Below are positions 20,877 to 31,829 of a stretch of DNA of 64,000 nt, piece after piece. The translations under genes and the position numbers were made by a program. This DNA is from Favolaschia claudopus (taxonomy: Eukaryota; Basidiomycota; Agaricomycetes; Agaricales; Mycenaceae), in contig JAWWNJ010000143.1 in the NCBI GenBank assembly GCA_037176885.1, positions 310,001 through 374,000 on the forward strand, given 5' to 3'. How positions within the stretch are numbered: the stretch's first letter is position 1; every line of letters starts with the position of its first letter. The notes below the pieces were generated by a model. The model searched no databases. It had not been told where the DNA came from and was given only the letters and a program-made list of their open reading frames with translations.

Positions 20877-22082
20877 ATGGCCTCTCGACCTACTCCCTCC
20901 ACGGCCCCAACCTCAGCCCCCAACACCACCACCGATCCACTTCCCGCCCACGCCGAGGGCGAGGCGCAACCGCTTCCGCGTTCGTAGTTGATCACCACTG
21001 TCTGGAACAAACACCTCTCACCGCATTTCAGACTTCAAAGCGCTATCTTTCGACCTTGTTTCGACAACCCAACTCTATGGTCTTCCTGAGTGAGTACCTT
21101 TCCACTTGTTATGAATTCGTCGACGACGCTGACGGGTCTCCTAGTCTCCATCAACAGCGCGTTCTAGCAAACTTCAAGCAGCGCTACATTGTTCACGATC
21201 ACCCTGAGTCGGCCAACATTGCGGGCAGCCGGATCGAGCGTCTTGAGCGGGCCTCACGCATTCGTCTCACCTACGAAATTGGGGCGGAGTATTTCAGGTC
21301 CGTATATGAACAACATGCAGCAGAAGCGGCGCAGCACGCAGCCGCTGAGGTGGCGCGGGCGGCGGCGGAGGTCGAGGCGGAGGCTGCGGCGGAGGCTGCG
21401 GCGCGAGCGGCTCGAGCAGCGGCGGGAGAGACCGTGTAAGTGCTTCCCTCTTTGTTTCTGCCAGGAGTAGCTGATAGTTTCAACCTTTACCTCGTAGGTC
21501 TGACGACGAGGACGCACCCGACTCTGACATATCTGAGTCGGAGGAGGTGCCGCCAGTTTTCACCGTGATTCCGTGGCCGACGCCTCAAGCTGCTGACGAG
21601 GCTACACGAGGTGAGGCGGATTGGGCAGCTGTGATGGATCCCCAGGAGGAACTTGCCACCGCGGACAACGACGAGGTTGCAATACCCGTCGATGTCGCAA
21701 CTCCGGTCGGCGCTGCTGCGGTAGAGCTTCCGCAAGTACCAGCATATTTGCAGCGCGCTTGGGTCCAGTAAGCTTCTTCTTCATCTTTTCAACGATATAT
21801 ATTGACTTTGATGATTGTAGGTCAGGCCTGGCGACGTTCTTTCCGCTCCCAGGTGCTGCTCGGGCGTCGCGTCGCGCCCCTGCGATTGCGCCGGGAATAC
21901 CTGCGCATTCGGTGGAGGTTAGTGGCTTCCTTATCATAACAAGTGCACCGCTCAGACGTACTTTTAGCTACTCGACAGAAACGGTGCTTCGGTCGTCTTG
22001 TGTCAATGTGTCGACGGCAGGCATCGCACTCTGCAATATCGCCAGGACTTCGCGTTTGTTGGGCCGGATGGGGAGACGGTGA
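20877..22082 (+). CDS. Alanine-rich coiled-coil protein, unknown (multi-exon)
   Basis: Start ATG at 20877 (MASRPTPSTAPTSAP). Likely introns begin at GTTCGT near 20980, GTGAGT near 21090 and GTAAGT near 21437, each ending in AG. The spliced product has a compact helical segment (QRVLANFKQRYIVHDHPE, then ERLERASRIRLTYEIGAEYF), an Ala/Glu/Arg-rich coil (about 21320-21430), then an acidic region and a Pro-rich tail. I do not recognise it. It lies between the TET/JBP gene and the transposase, transcribed toward the transposase. The last exons are uncertain. Confidence 0.45.
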
Positions 22083-22438
22083 TCAAGAGGGCGCGCAGGT
22101 GTGTTGCGCCCCTTGAGGATCTTGAGGATTGAAACATTGGGAGAGCTGCCGCCGTCCAGGCTTAGAATTGACATGTTTTTGCTCGTCGTATGTACTTGTA
22201 CCGTATTTTTCTTTCTCGTCCCCAAAAAGGCAAATCGTCTCATAGTGTTTGCCTACCTCGTTTGTAATAAACAAGCCTTCGTCACTTTGCATTCTCCGCT
22301 GTTCTATACGTCTCTCTGTCTGGCTCTTGCAAAACAGAAGATATGGCTACGACGTACGACAAGGATGGCTTTCTAAGCAATCTAGATTACCCACATCCGG
22401 TTTCAGCGCTTGCGACCACCTCTTCCAGTGGATACCAC
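22083..22438. other. KDZ transposase 5' region, cut by the hAT element
   Basis: No gene seen. This is the natural upstream region of the KDZ transposase gene, which now begins at 27798 after the hAT insertion. The last eight bases, GATACCAC, are the left copy of the hAT target duplication. Confidence 0.6.
22431..22438 (+). repeat. Target-site duplication of the hAT element, left copy
   Basis: GATACCAC, repeated at 27789-27796. A perfect 8-bp duplication is the hAT hallmark. Confidence 0.95.
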
Positions 22439-22602
22439 TAGGGATCGGCACCGTACCGTATACGGTACGGCCCGTACACTTTACGGCGGTTTACGGCGGT
22501 TACCCCGGACGTAACCGTAACCGTATAGGTCGACTTGGGAGCCTATACGGGACGGTACGGCGTGCCTTACGGGGTGTTTACGGGGTCGTACGGCCGTAAG
22601 TT
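22439..22602. repeat. hAT left end with TACGG subterminal array
   Basis: Starts with the inverted repeat TAGGGATCGGCACCGTA and continues with about a dozen CCGTA, TACGG and TTTACGG units on both strands up to TACGGCCGTAAG. Such arrays are typical hAT transposase binding sites. Confidence 0.85.
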
Positions 22603-22680
22603 TCTGAAATTTTATAGAGCAATTACGACGTTGGAATAAAATCAAGTAGCTATAATGGAGTACAATACTTATAGCGTAAA

Positions 22681-25600
22681 CTACTTTGCTTCTGCCGCTC
22701 TCAGTTCCTCCTGCAATTTGGTGCGCCTGAGGCGCAAATGATGTTTGACCAACATCAGCGTTCGGATCGTCTCAGGCTGCAATCGCGCACGGCGAAGCGA
22801 AATGGTATCACGCCCACCCGAAAACACCCGCTCAACTGCAACAGCGGAGCCTGCGAAAGCGAGTCAGCAGTCGTCTTGTTGATTCACATACACACCACTT
22901 ACCTGGTATGGACATGATGTCCCGGGCGAGGCGATACAGGCGAGGGAACTCGCGCTTTCGGGCATACCACCAATCAATGGGGTCACTGCTGGACGCCGGA
23001 CGGGGAGCTTCAAAATAGCGCTCGAGCTCGTCAGCCTCCTCTTCATCATCAGTCCCCTGATCCAGCGCAGCAAAGCTCGACCCGCTTCGAGACGAAACCA
23101 AGTTACCACCGGAAGGAGCAGCGGAAGCGGTCGACGTTGATGCCGGATAATGGTCCTCAAAATATCTACGGAGGGCTGCTGTCTGTACCTCAAGATAAGA
23201 TTTGAGCTCAGGATCATTGGCGTAATCTTTCTGCAATTTCTTGAGGTTAAATCGAGGATCGAGGACTTGAACCGAATGATAGTCAGTACAGCATGATCAA
23301 TGACACTAGAAATTCGAACGTACGTGCAGCCCAAATGTAGAACGGAGACTGGTCGTATTTATAGTAATAATCACTCAGCTTGAGATGCGCCTTCGCGAGT
23401 CCTTCGCGAAGCTCGGGGGATGCGTTGGGTGGAAGGCTAGCAATCTTTTCTTTGAGTATCTTTTGGAGCCCGCGGAAGGTGGAGTGCGTTGACGACAGCA
23501 TCGGACGTGAGGTCCGAGACATTTCGGTGGTGGCCGCGCGAAACGTCTGCAGCCAGTCCGCAACTGTCTCGATTGCGGTCCAGTCCTGCACGGTCAGCTC
23601 CGATGAGTGCAAGTCAGAATTATTGTTGATGAAACGTCCAATGGCGTCACGATATGTAATCGCACGCTCTGAACCCGAGTCATATATAAGCAAGTAGGTC
23701 AGAAAAGCGAATGAAGCACTCACTCATCATCTGGTGAGTTGAAGACCAACGGGTTTTGACGTCCAAAATCAACATATGGGTGCCAAGAACGATCCTCCGG
23801 GGTGCCAGTGAGAGCAGCTCATACCACCCACGACGACGTTGGGGACTGGAGCGTACTGACCGAATGACCTTTCGAAGCTGAAGATTGTCAGTAATGATAC
23901 TATCCGTCGAGTACTAGTACACACATACCTTCTTAACGGACCCTTTGATGCCAGCAGGGATAGGTTCGGAAGCGGCCGTTGTTGGCTCTTCTTCATCCTC
24001 GTCGTCATCGATGCCGACTGCAGCGCCGTTGAGCTCGTCCGATTCCGGCGAGGCAGAAACAACATCCTGATACGGAGTTGCTTTGGATTTTTTAGCGCGG
24101 GAGTCCTTCTCCACGGCGCCGATGGCCTCCAAGAGCTAAGTAAAATAACATGAGCCCACTTTCGATCATGTCCGATGGAATTAAACACATACTTGAAGGA
24201 CCGCCAGATGAATGGTGTGCGGCATACAGCGCAGCCGTGAGTCCGAGGCTGAGAAGCGAATTCCCGCCTCATTGCACCGCCGTTCGAAAGCCGCAGCCAG
24301 TGTGTCGTTGTTAGAGGCATTATCCATCATGAATGCCATTACCTTTACAGATATTTAGCGGTAGAACTTGAATACAAAATTTAAACTGACCCGTCCAATT
24401 AGTCCGTAACGATCCAGAGATTCCCATACAACTTCGGCCATGTTTTCGCCCGAGTGCTCCCCAATCAACTCGACGAAGTCAATGAGCAATTCCTCTGAGC
24501 GTAATTGAGTATCTAAACCCGATAAAATTCAAGGTACTCACCGAGTTTTCCTTCATTAGTCACGTAATGCGCGACGATTGCCATGAATGCATAGCCATTT
24601 GAAGAACTCCACGCGTCAAGTGATATCGAGACTTGTGCTTCGAGCGACTGCAAGTGGAAATTAGTAAAGGACGGAAGAGCAATGGAAGGAATGAGTAGCG
24701 TTACCGCGAAGAAAGACTTCAGTTCTCTAACCAGGTCCGGGAGCATATCATCAACACGACGCTTTACCGTTCTTCCAGATGGAATTTCGAGAGCGGGCTC
24801 ACGGTGATGGACATAGTGAAGCAAGTCCTGAAATTCAGGTCGCTCTACTTCCGAAAACGGCTGGTCACACGCAACAAGCCACTCAACCAACAGACGCTTG
24901 AACGTCGCCTGGTCCCATGGTCCCTGAGACGTGTTAAATTGAATCATAGATCACGGTCATACACGTACAATCTTCATCTCTTGTGCGCGGGCAAACGCCT
25001 CACGTATTGTTTGCTGGTTCAGGGTTGTAGCGGACGCGACCTTGTCGAGATATGCGAGGAGATCCTCGCGTTTGGCGAACGTCTTCCGTCCAGACGCTAT
25101 GTCAGCCTCCTCGGGTGTCACCGGTGTCTTACGATCCTTCAAAATCTCATAAAAGCGAAACATTTCCGGCGAAACATTTTTAAGATGCCCCGTTAAACCT
25201 AACGCGGTGAAATTAGATAGAGTCAGTCATACTTAGCACTGTTCTACAATTGATTCTCACCGTTCAGGCTCGCATGCATGGCGGCTGTTATTTTGAGAAC
25301 TTTCTTCGGCGACTCGCCATGAAAACATTTGAAGAATTTATCGCCCTTGATAGCCTTTTGACCGTGAGCTTTATTCGTAATGTTTTCGAAAAAGTGGTAT
25401 ATAGGATTGGTAGTGGTGGTTCGCGGCGTGCGCTAAATCGACGAGGCTATCAATCAAGTGTCAATTGATATTGCTCGAAGAACCTGCCTCAGACGAATCT
25501 TGAGTAGACTTCGAGGATTCACCTGTTGCGGCTGTAGAGGGCTGCTGGGCATTCTAGAACGGTGGGCCTGTCAACCGAGTAGAAAAAGAAGAGGAAAATG

Positions 25601-27162
25601 CATACATCTGTCGACTTTCTTGCTTTCTTCTTGGAAGGCTTCCCCGATCGAGGCGCTCCTTTGGGTATTGTCTTGGTAGTAAGCGTGTCAATGAGCTGAA
25701 ATATGATTATCGTGAGCACAAATCGGGAATGTTTTCAAATCCGAATCATACCTCTTCGTTCGTCACTTGAACACCCGAATCACTATCTGACAAGTTACTA
25801 TCACTGCTCCCTATATACTCTGTCTCCTCGTCCGAGTCCACTGCCTTCTGCTTTCCCTTCGCATCCTTCGAACCCTTTTTCTTCCCGGCCTTACGTTTCG
25901 TACCTCGAGCCCGGCGAGCTTCAGCGTCACCACGTGCGTCATCATCTGAACTCAAAGCCTCCATGATCGCCTTCATTTTTGTATTACTACCACGCTGGGG
26001 ACGACCCGAAGGCCCTGGAGCAATGAAACCCGTGAAAAATAATCACAACAATCATAATTAGACTGCGTACCGGCTTCAGAACCGTGTTGAGGTTGAGTTC
26101 CTTGCGGCGGTGGAGGATTCAAAGGCTCTGATGTTGTCTTGATTCAGCCGCTGCAAATCAAAAGAAGAAATTGAATCGCGCACCCTCGTCGTCTTTGTCA
26201 AAGAAAAATTTGATTTGCGACTCATCCTTGCTGCTCCCATCGGGATTTAGCGCACATTGTTCCCAGCCGTGCTCATTGACACCAACTGCGCATAATCATC
26301 ATCAGGAATCGTCGTTAGAAATAAATTCGCTTTACTGACCTTCATCGGCTCCTCCAAGCACGCGAGGCGGCAGTAAGAAATGGCGAGAATTCCCCACACC
26401 AAGAGCGGCCATCGAGTCGGATTCGCCTAATGGCCGCCAACGACCCATGAGGTACATGGGTCCGCGGCTGTGGCACGGGGCATACCCGCGATGGCAGATT
26501 GCCTCTCGAATATCTGATATTGTCGTACTTGGTGTGACGGCTAGAAATCTGTGAGTAGAGCTCTATTTCTGACTGTGAACTCACTGAGAGCTAATGTTCC
26601 AGTGCCGGGAACATCGACAAAAATGGTAAAGAAACGCGAAAAAAATGCTGCCCCAATGTTGTAGGTCAGCGATGCCAATGCAATAAAAAGAAACAAAACA
26701 CGTACCTGTTTTGGTGGAATTTTGTGATGCAACTGGGCCCGGCCACGCTCGTTTCAACCGATCAAGTCGCACCTGAGAGGCGTGGTCTCGTCGAAACCGC
26801 CACGGAATATCGAAGGTTTGATGTCTTAGTGCATTAAATGCATTCGATCGAGTTCGATGCACTGTTGCGTTGAAATAAACATAACATGCGCGACAACAGA
26901 ATTTATAAACCCACTCACAGATGAACGAGCATGTTGGGATCCAACAAACGTAAGCGGAGAAAGTAAGACCAAAGACGGAAAGCGAGTCGACGGCGGTAGA
27001 GTTCCCAGACAGAAACGGGAAACCCGCGAGCAGAGGAACCAGAAATAGCAAGAGCGAGCCAAGGAAGAATCCGAGAATCGATCTCCACGAGAAGCCGACA
27101 GCTTTGGCTGATGTCTTCTTGTATACCCCGCGCGTCTCACGACCATTATGAGCTGTGCGCAA
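22681..27162 (-). CDS. hAT transposase with predicted membrane, ubiquitin-like and BED segments
   Basis: Read on the - strand across many short introns. N-terminal part (27162-26600): three hydrophobic segments (SILGFFLGSLLLFLVPLLAGF; FGLTFSAYVCWIPTCSFICEW; VLFLFIALASLTYNIGAAFF). Next a ubiquitin-like stretch (about 26575-26345): TTISDIREAICHRG, YLMGRWRPLGESDSM, LGVGNSRHFLLPPRVLGG. Then a charged nuclear-type linker, a BED-like finger (FFKCFHG...AAMHASLNGLTGHLKN) and the catalytic region: SLDAWSSSNGYAFMAI, FMMDNASNNDTLAAAF, LRCMPHTIHLAVLQ. The hATC end follows: DWWYARKREFPRL and AVERVFSGGRDTIS, carrying the expected Glu. The three catalytic acids seem present. Whether all parts are one protein depends on splicing that I cannot test. 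Confidence 0.65.
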
Positions 27163-27484
27163 TGATATGAATCAGAATGTAGCGCGACTCGCAGTGAAAG
27201 CACCTTTCTTGATGTGGCTCCGAGGAAGCAAGCTGGACGGGAGTGTATCCGGCGGCGGCATCCTTCACAGGAAATTTCAAGTCCCCCAGCCCCAGTCATC
27301 TCTTTTATGCTTGGTGCAATGGTGATATCGGACATTTTCGGTGAGTTTTTATGGCGCCAAGTTGGTTCACGCGCGTGGGATCGACGAGAAAAGCGTGGTG
27401 CGGTCATCAAGCGGGCACAGATTCGGGACGCCAAGCAGCTGCAGAGCGTTGAAGGAGAGGGCGACTGTGTTGGCTGCGTTGACA

Positions 27485-27546
27485 ACGAGATCAACACACG
27501 TGGAAAAAGGCATGGACGAGATCAACACACGTGGAAAAAGGCATGG
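27485..27546. repeat. 31-bp tandem duplication in the hAT right arm
   Basis: Two identical copies of a 31-base unit starting ACGAGATCAACACACGTGG, back to back. It lies between the gene start and the right subterminal array. Confidence 0.95.
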
Positions 27547-27617
27547 ATGGCCGGTAAAATCATATTGACCGGCTTGCACGATTGGCATCGGCCGACGCTT
27601 GAAAATCAGAAACATTT

Positions 27618-27788
27618 ACGGCGCCGTACAAAGCCGTATACGGCCGTATCTATACGGCCTCATACGGCAGACGAGACGGCTACTACCCGTACCGTAAAGC
27701 CACGCCCAACACGATGTACGGGACGGCTACGGGTGCCGTATTATACGGGGCCGTACACCGTATTTTACGGTTACGGTGCCGAACCCTA
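27618..27788. repeat. hAT right end with TACGG subterminal array
   Basis: Many GCCGTA, TACGG and CCGTA units, ending in the inverted repeat TACGGTGCCGAACCCTA. It mirrors 22439-22602. Confidence 0.85.
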
Positions 27789-27796
27789 GATACCAC
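27789..27796 (+). repeat. Target-site duplication of the hAT element, right copy
   Basis: GATACCAC. It ends one base before the ATG (27798-27800) of the KDZ transposase. Confidence 0.95.
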
Positions 27797-27797
27797 A

Positions 27798-30700
27798 ATG
27801 TCTTTCTCTGGCTCTCCACAGACGCGCGCACAAAGAGTGGATTCCTACGTCCAATATGAAGCTAAATCGGACGACGTTACAATGGACACTACATACTCCT
27901 CCTCACAAGACGGGCGGCGCACTGTTCGGAGGGCGGTCAACATCAGCCCGAAGAAAAGAAGATTGTTACCTTCTGAACTCGACGAGCTGTCGCAGTGGAC
28001 TCCGCTTGCGGACGAGTCTGACGGTGCAAATGGTGCGGAGACTGAGGGTTCCTCTACGGAGACGGGGTCGAAACGGAAGTGGTATGACAGCTCGGTATAT
28101 TTTTTCCTATCTTCTGTCTGCTCCGCAAAAGGCTGAGAGCTCACGGGAACTAGGACGATCCGATGAAGCTATGGCGACCTATGCTTACCTTTTTCTTGGA
28201 TGAAATGTTGCGACACGAGGGGTTGGGCGACTCGCGCTCGGCATGCGCTCAGTGCGCGAAACCATTGGTGGCAGCCTCCCGCCGCTTCCGCTGCCGCCAA
28301 TGCGGAACTTTTGTGCAGTGTCGGGGCTGCGTTGTTGAAAGACACCAGCTGATGCCGCTGCATACATTGGAGGTGAGTTTCGTTTATCACAATATTGAGA
28401 CTGAGCGGCTAAGGGCTTGATTACAGGAGTGGAAAGGAGGATATTGGACGGCGGTGACGCTGTCAGCGTTGGACCTCGTATACCAAGTGGGGCATGGAGG
28501 CTGGCCTTGCCCCCATCCTGCGCCGACAACGCGCTCGATGGTGGTACTTGATTTTCCTCACGTACACGAGGTGAAATTCCGATATTGTGCATGCGATCTT
28601 TCAGATCGCGCCAATAATCTGCAGCAATTGCTACGGAACGCTTGGTATCCGGCTACTACGGTAGATCCGGGGACCTGCGCGACTTTTGCTACCCTCGAGG
28701 TTTTTCGGCTTCTCAGTGTGATAGGCTCTTTGAGTGTCCTGGACTTCGTGGGGACGATGGAAAAAACGACGAACATGTCAGGGGTGGAATTGGTACCGGT
28801 ATAGTGAAACCTTTGGTACAGCTATCAGCCCACTAACATTATTTCAGGATCGGTATAGAGCGTTTGGGCGGATGAGCCGCCAATTCGCGTTTCTTGGGCG
28901 CCTGAAGCGTAGCGGGCGTGCGCACGCGTCGGACGGAGTAGAGTCAACCGGGAGGGGGCAATGTGCGGTTCGTTGCTGGGCGTGCCCGCAAGAAGGGGTC
29001 AATTTGCCGGAGGGCTGGCAAGACGTAGCACCGGAATACCAGTAAGTATATTCCGGGGTAGACGGGCTAGTGCTAACAGTATTCTACAGATTCCTATTCA
29101 TGTTGATCCTCGCGGTGGACGCGAATTTTCGGATGCGAAACCGATTGCGAGCCAACGCCCACTACGATCCGCCGTTAGGGTCGGGCTGGGGCTATATGCA
29201 GGAGTTCAAGGCTTACAAGCAGCATTTATTAAACGCGACACCCGAGAAGGATGTAAGTGGACCATATATTCAGCATGAATTCGACAACTCACGCATGAGG
29301 GTAGATAAGTACTTGTGTCGCGTTCGCCGCTCTCGCACAGAAGGAGACACGGCTGGCAACCGGCTTGCGCGCGTCTGGGTTAGGTGGCGTAGTTTGCGCT
29401 CGACACGAGCTGATTCGACCTCAAGGACTTGGAGATCTGCAGAAGGGCGAGCGGTCAGTATATATTATAACGTCCGTCGCCGGTACTGACACGCATGAGG
29501 TTCTAGATATTCTAACATGGATTACATTGTATTAGCCTCCGTCTTCGGAATCACTCTCCTTTGGCTCGCAATCTGTTACGATATAGTTTGTCAGTGGAAG
29601 ATTCACTTCGGCGACCGTATGGCTGCTATGCCAGAAGATATGCGCCTCGATTTGAACAGGACAAATGTGGTCTTCGGGCTTCCTGTTTGGCATGCGACTG
29701 CGCACGAGCGCAAGTGCCAGCTCCAGAATTCGCTCACCTATCAGGAAGGTGTTGGGAGGACGGATGGGGAGGGCACGGAGCGGGTTTGGTCGGTCATAAC
29801 TGGCATGGCGGCCGCAACAAAGGAGATGAATTGGGGTGCGCGAGAGGATCATATTGAGGACAAGATAGATCATCATAACACGGAGAAGAACCTTCGGCAA
29901 GGTATGTGCGTTTCAAGCAGTCAAAAAAGAATACGCTAAGGCATTGTTACAGGTACCACGCTGGCCCGTAAGTTAATCATTGCGATAGATGAGCGGGATC
30001 GGCAAGTGGCGGGCTTCGAGGAGGTGGATAGGACGCTCAAACCAGAGCTGCGAAGGGAATGGCAGAGGATGATAGACGCGTGGGTGGGGGACAAAAGCCA
30101 GAAGAATCCGTACGAGCTTGACGAGAGCCAGAACGGTGGGCGTGATCTTCATGATTAGCTGTCTGGACGCTGACCTCTATTTAACAGTAACGAGCGAGGC
30201 TTCAATTCGGCGGGCATTAGCGAAAGAGGAGCTGGATGAAGCCGCAACGGGCAAAACGACCCTACATGGGTCCAGCGTAACCTCGTTTCTGGTAATGGGA
30301 TTACAGCTAGAGGGTGCCCAGTATGTGTAAATCTCCTCTCATGAGATGACGGTACTGACAATGGGGATAGAGACCGGATCCGTCGAGAAATAAAGGAGCG
30401 ACCGTTACTGCCGGGAGAGCAAAATGAGCGTGTATCTGAGCTGCGCCGGGGTTTCTTCGTGAAGCTACGGAAGTTCAGACGACTTCAGGGGATCTACATG
30501 CCGGCGGGGGTGGAGGAGACGAAGGAGGCTGAAGAGAAACGGGACAGTGAGCTGCCTCCGCCTCAAGCTGAAGACGTGAAATTGTTCTTGCCCTCCGGGG
30601 TGAGCAAGCAGAATCAGCGGAAGGATGCGGAAGGATTGGCAGAAAAAGAGGGGAGGCTACGGGAAGGTCAGCTGAATGACAATATACGTCGCTTGCGGAG

Positions 30701-31536
30701 TGCGCTTCACGCGAAGCGGCACTTAATCCATTTCCGCGAAGAGCATATGGTCGGGCAGCGTGGAGGAACGCGGGCTGCAGCGCTCATGAGCCATGTATCC
30801 ACCAAGATTGAGACGGTGGCGGGGAGGTATAGGAGAGCTAGGCAAGCACTGGTGGCGTTGAGGGGCGAGGAAGGTTGCGCGGCGTGGAAGGTATTGGAGG
30901 ATGAGGATATTCGGTTAGACCAGGAGCGGGAGGAGGATGCGTTGGCTCGGGAGAGATTGGGAGGGGCGGGAACGGGAAACAGGAAGTCGGTACGGGGGAA
31001 GATGCGAGCAATATCGTCGAAAAACAAGCGAATGTCGTGGATTTGGACGCAGGGCGGTGGACCTGAGGATGACGAGGCAGAGTTAGTGGATGGTGCGTCG
31101 CTTTCGCCATAAAACCTGATTATCTCTCCAGATGTTGATGCCTTATACAGCAGTGCGGGTTGAGTGGGCCATGGCAAAGGCGCGACGGGATAGATGGGTA
31201 GAGGAAGTCAGCCTCCTGCGCGAGGAGATGCGCCGCGTCATTCGTTTCTTGACGTGGCAGGCGTTGTGGTGGGAAGAGCGGCGGACGGTCGCGCGGGAAG
31301 TCATGCCAGAGGTCAGAGACGGCTTGCAGGCTTACGCAGCGCGGCAAGCTGCGATTTCCCGCCAGATAGCGAGAAAGTTCAAGCGCGATTGGGGGACATC
31401 CGTTTCTGCGGCGGTGCGGATTGCGTTGGAAGCGGATGCTGCGCTAGGGTTAGAAGCAGTCGTTGGGGCTGATGATGGTGATCAAGTTGGTGAATCTGAT
31501 AGTCGGCCGACTCAGAACGATGACCCATTTGTGTAA
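27798..31536 (+). CDS. KDZ transposase with CxC2 cysteine cluster (multi-exon)
   Basis: Start ATG 27798 (MSFSGSPQTRAQRVDS). Short GT...AG introns keep an apparently intact frame. The N-terminus has DGRRTVRRAV, then the cysteine cluster CAQCAKPLV...RCRQCGTFVQCRGCVVERH near 28240-28345, followed by the HTLEEWKGGYW and WYPATTVDPGTCATF blocks of KDZ proteins. The catalytic core follows: FLFMLILAVDANFRMRNR (first Asp), VVCARHELIRPQGLGDLQKG near 29390-29450 after splicing, AICYDIVCQWKIHF (second Asp) and RTDGEGTERVWSV (Glu). The C-terminal third is a long coiled coil. It cuts and moves the flanking 23-kb element. The hAT insertion sits just upstream of its start and may cut off its promoter. Confidence 0.88.
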
Positions 31537-31821
31537 TGTAATTTGAATGAATCTTTGTAGGAATTGCCTTTTTGAGGTGCATGGCGTAGTAGGTCCGAAA
31601 AAGGATTATATACGTACAAAGGAACACGGACCTGAGTGACTAGAATCTTATCTCGGCCGGTGCTGTTGCTGTCATGATGGGTCCGGCGAGCACCGGGGCC
31701 GATGGCAGGGCAAAATAGGTGGCGGTTTAGGCTAGCCAGGGGGTGGCTAGACGCGCGCATAAAGGCAATTTACTCCGTGGCTAGGTGCATACAGTAAGTC
31801 TTTTAGCTACTTCTACTGGTG
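31537..31821. repeat. KDZ right subterminal region and terminal inverted repeat
   Basis: The inverted repeat is 31779-31821. Inside it lie copies of the left-end motif in reverse (GGCTAGCCAGG, GTGGCTAGAC). No gene. Confidence 0.7.
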
Positions 31822-31829
31822 GAGCCCAG
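31822..31829 (+). repeat. Target-site duplication of the KDZ transposon, right copy
   Basis: GAGCCCAG; the pol frame of element B resumes directly after it. Confidence 0.9.

Larger units (their letters stand above)
22439..27788 (-). mobile_element. hAT DNA transposon inside the KDZ transposon
   Basis: 5350 bp with terminal inverted repeats TAGGG(A/T)TCGGCACCGTA, a perfect 8-bp target duplication, and subterminal arrays of TACGG/CCGTA units at both ends. One long gene on the - strand fills the interior and ends with the hAT dimerisation region. Perfect duplications and matching ends suggest a fairly recent insertion. Confidence 0.93.
8618..31821 (+). mobile_element. KDZ-superfamily DNA transposon with TET/JBP and other cargo
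   Basis: 23,204 bp bounded by an 8-bp target duplication and imperfect terminal inverted repeats. The shared terminal block is TGCACCTAGCCA, with an outer AAAGACT match and inner CTAGCCACC copies. The transposase gene is at the right end (27798-31536). To its left lie a TET/JBP-like gene, an F-box-like gene, two genes with RNase H1 N-terminal-like domains, a small basic AT-hook-like gene, a large lineage-type gene and an alanine-rich gene. Without the hAT passenger the element would be about 17.9 kb. KDZ elements carrying TET/JBP genes are known from Agaricomycetes; the wider cargo set is what is notable here. Confidence 0.88.

Noticed and set aside
8618..31821. Starship-type cargo element
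   Set aside because: No tyrosine-recombinase captain was seen; inverted repeats, an 8-bp duplication and a KDZ transposase explain it.
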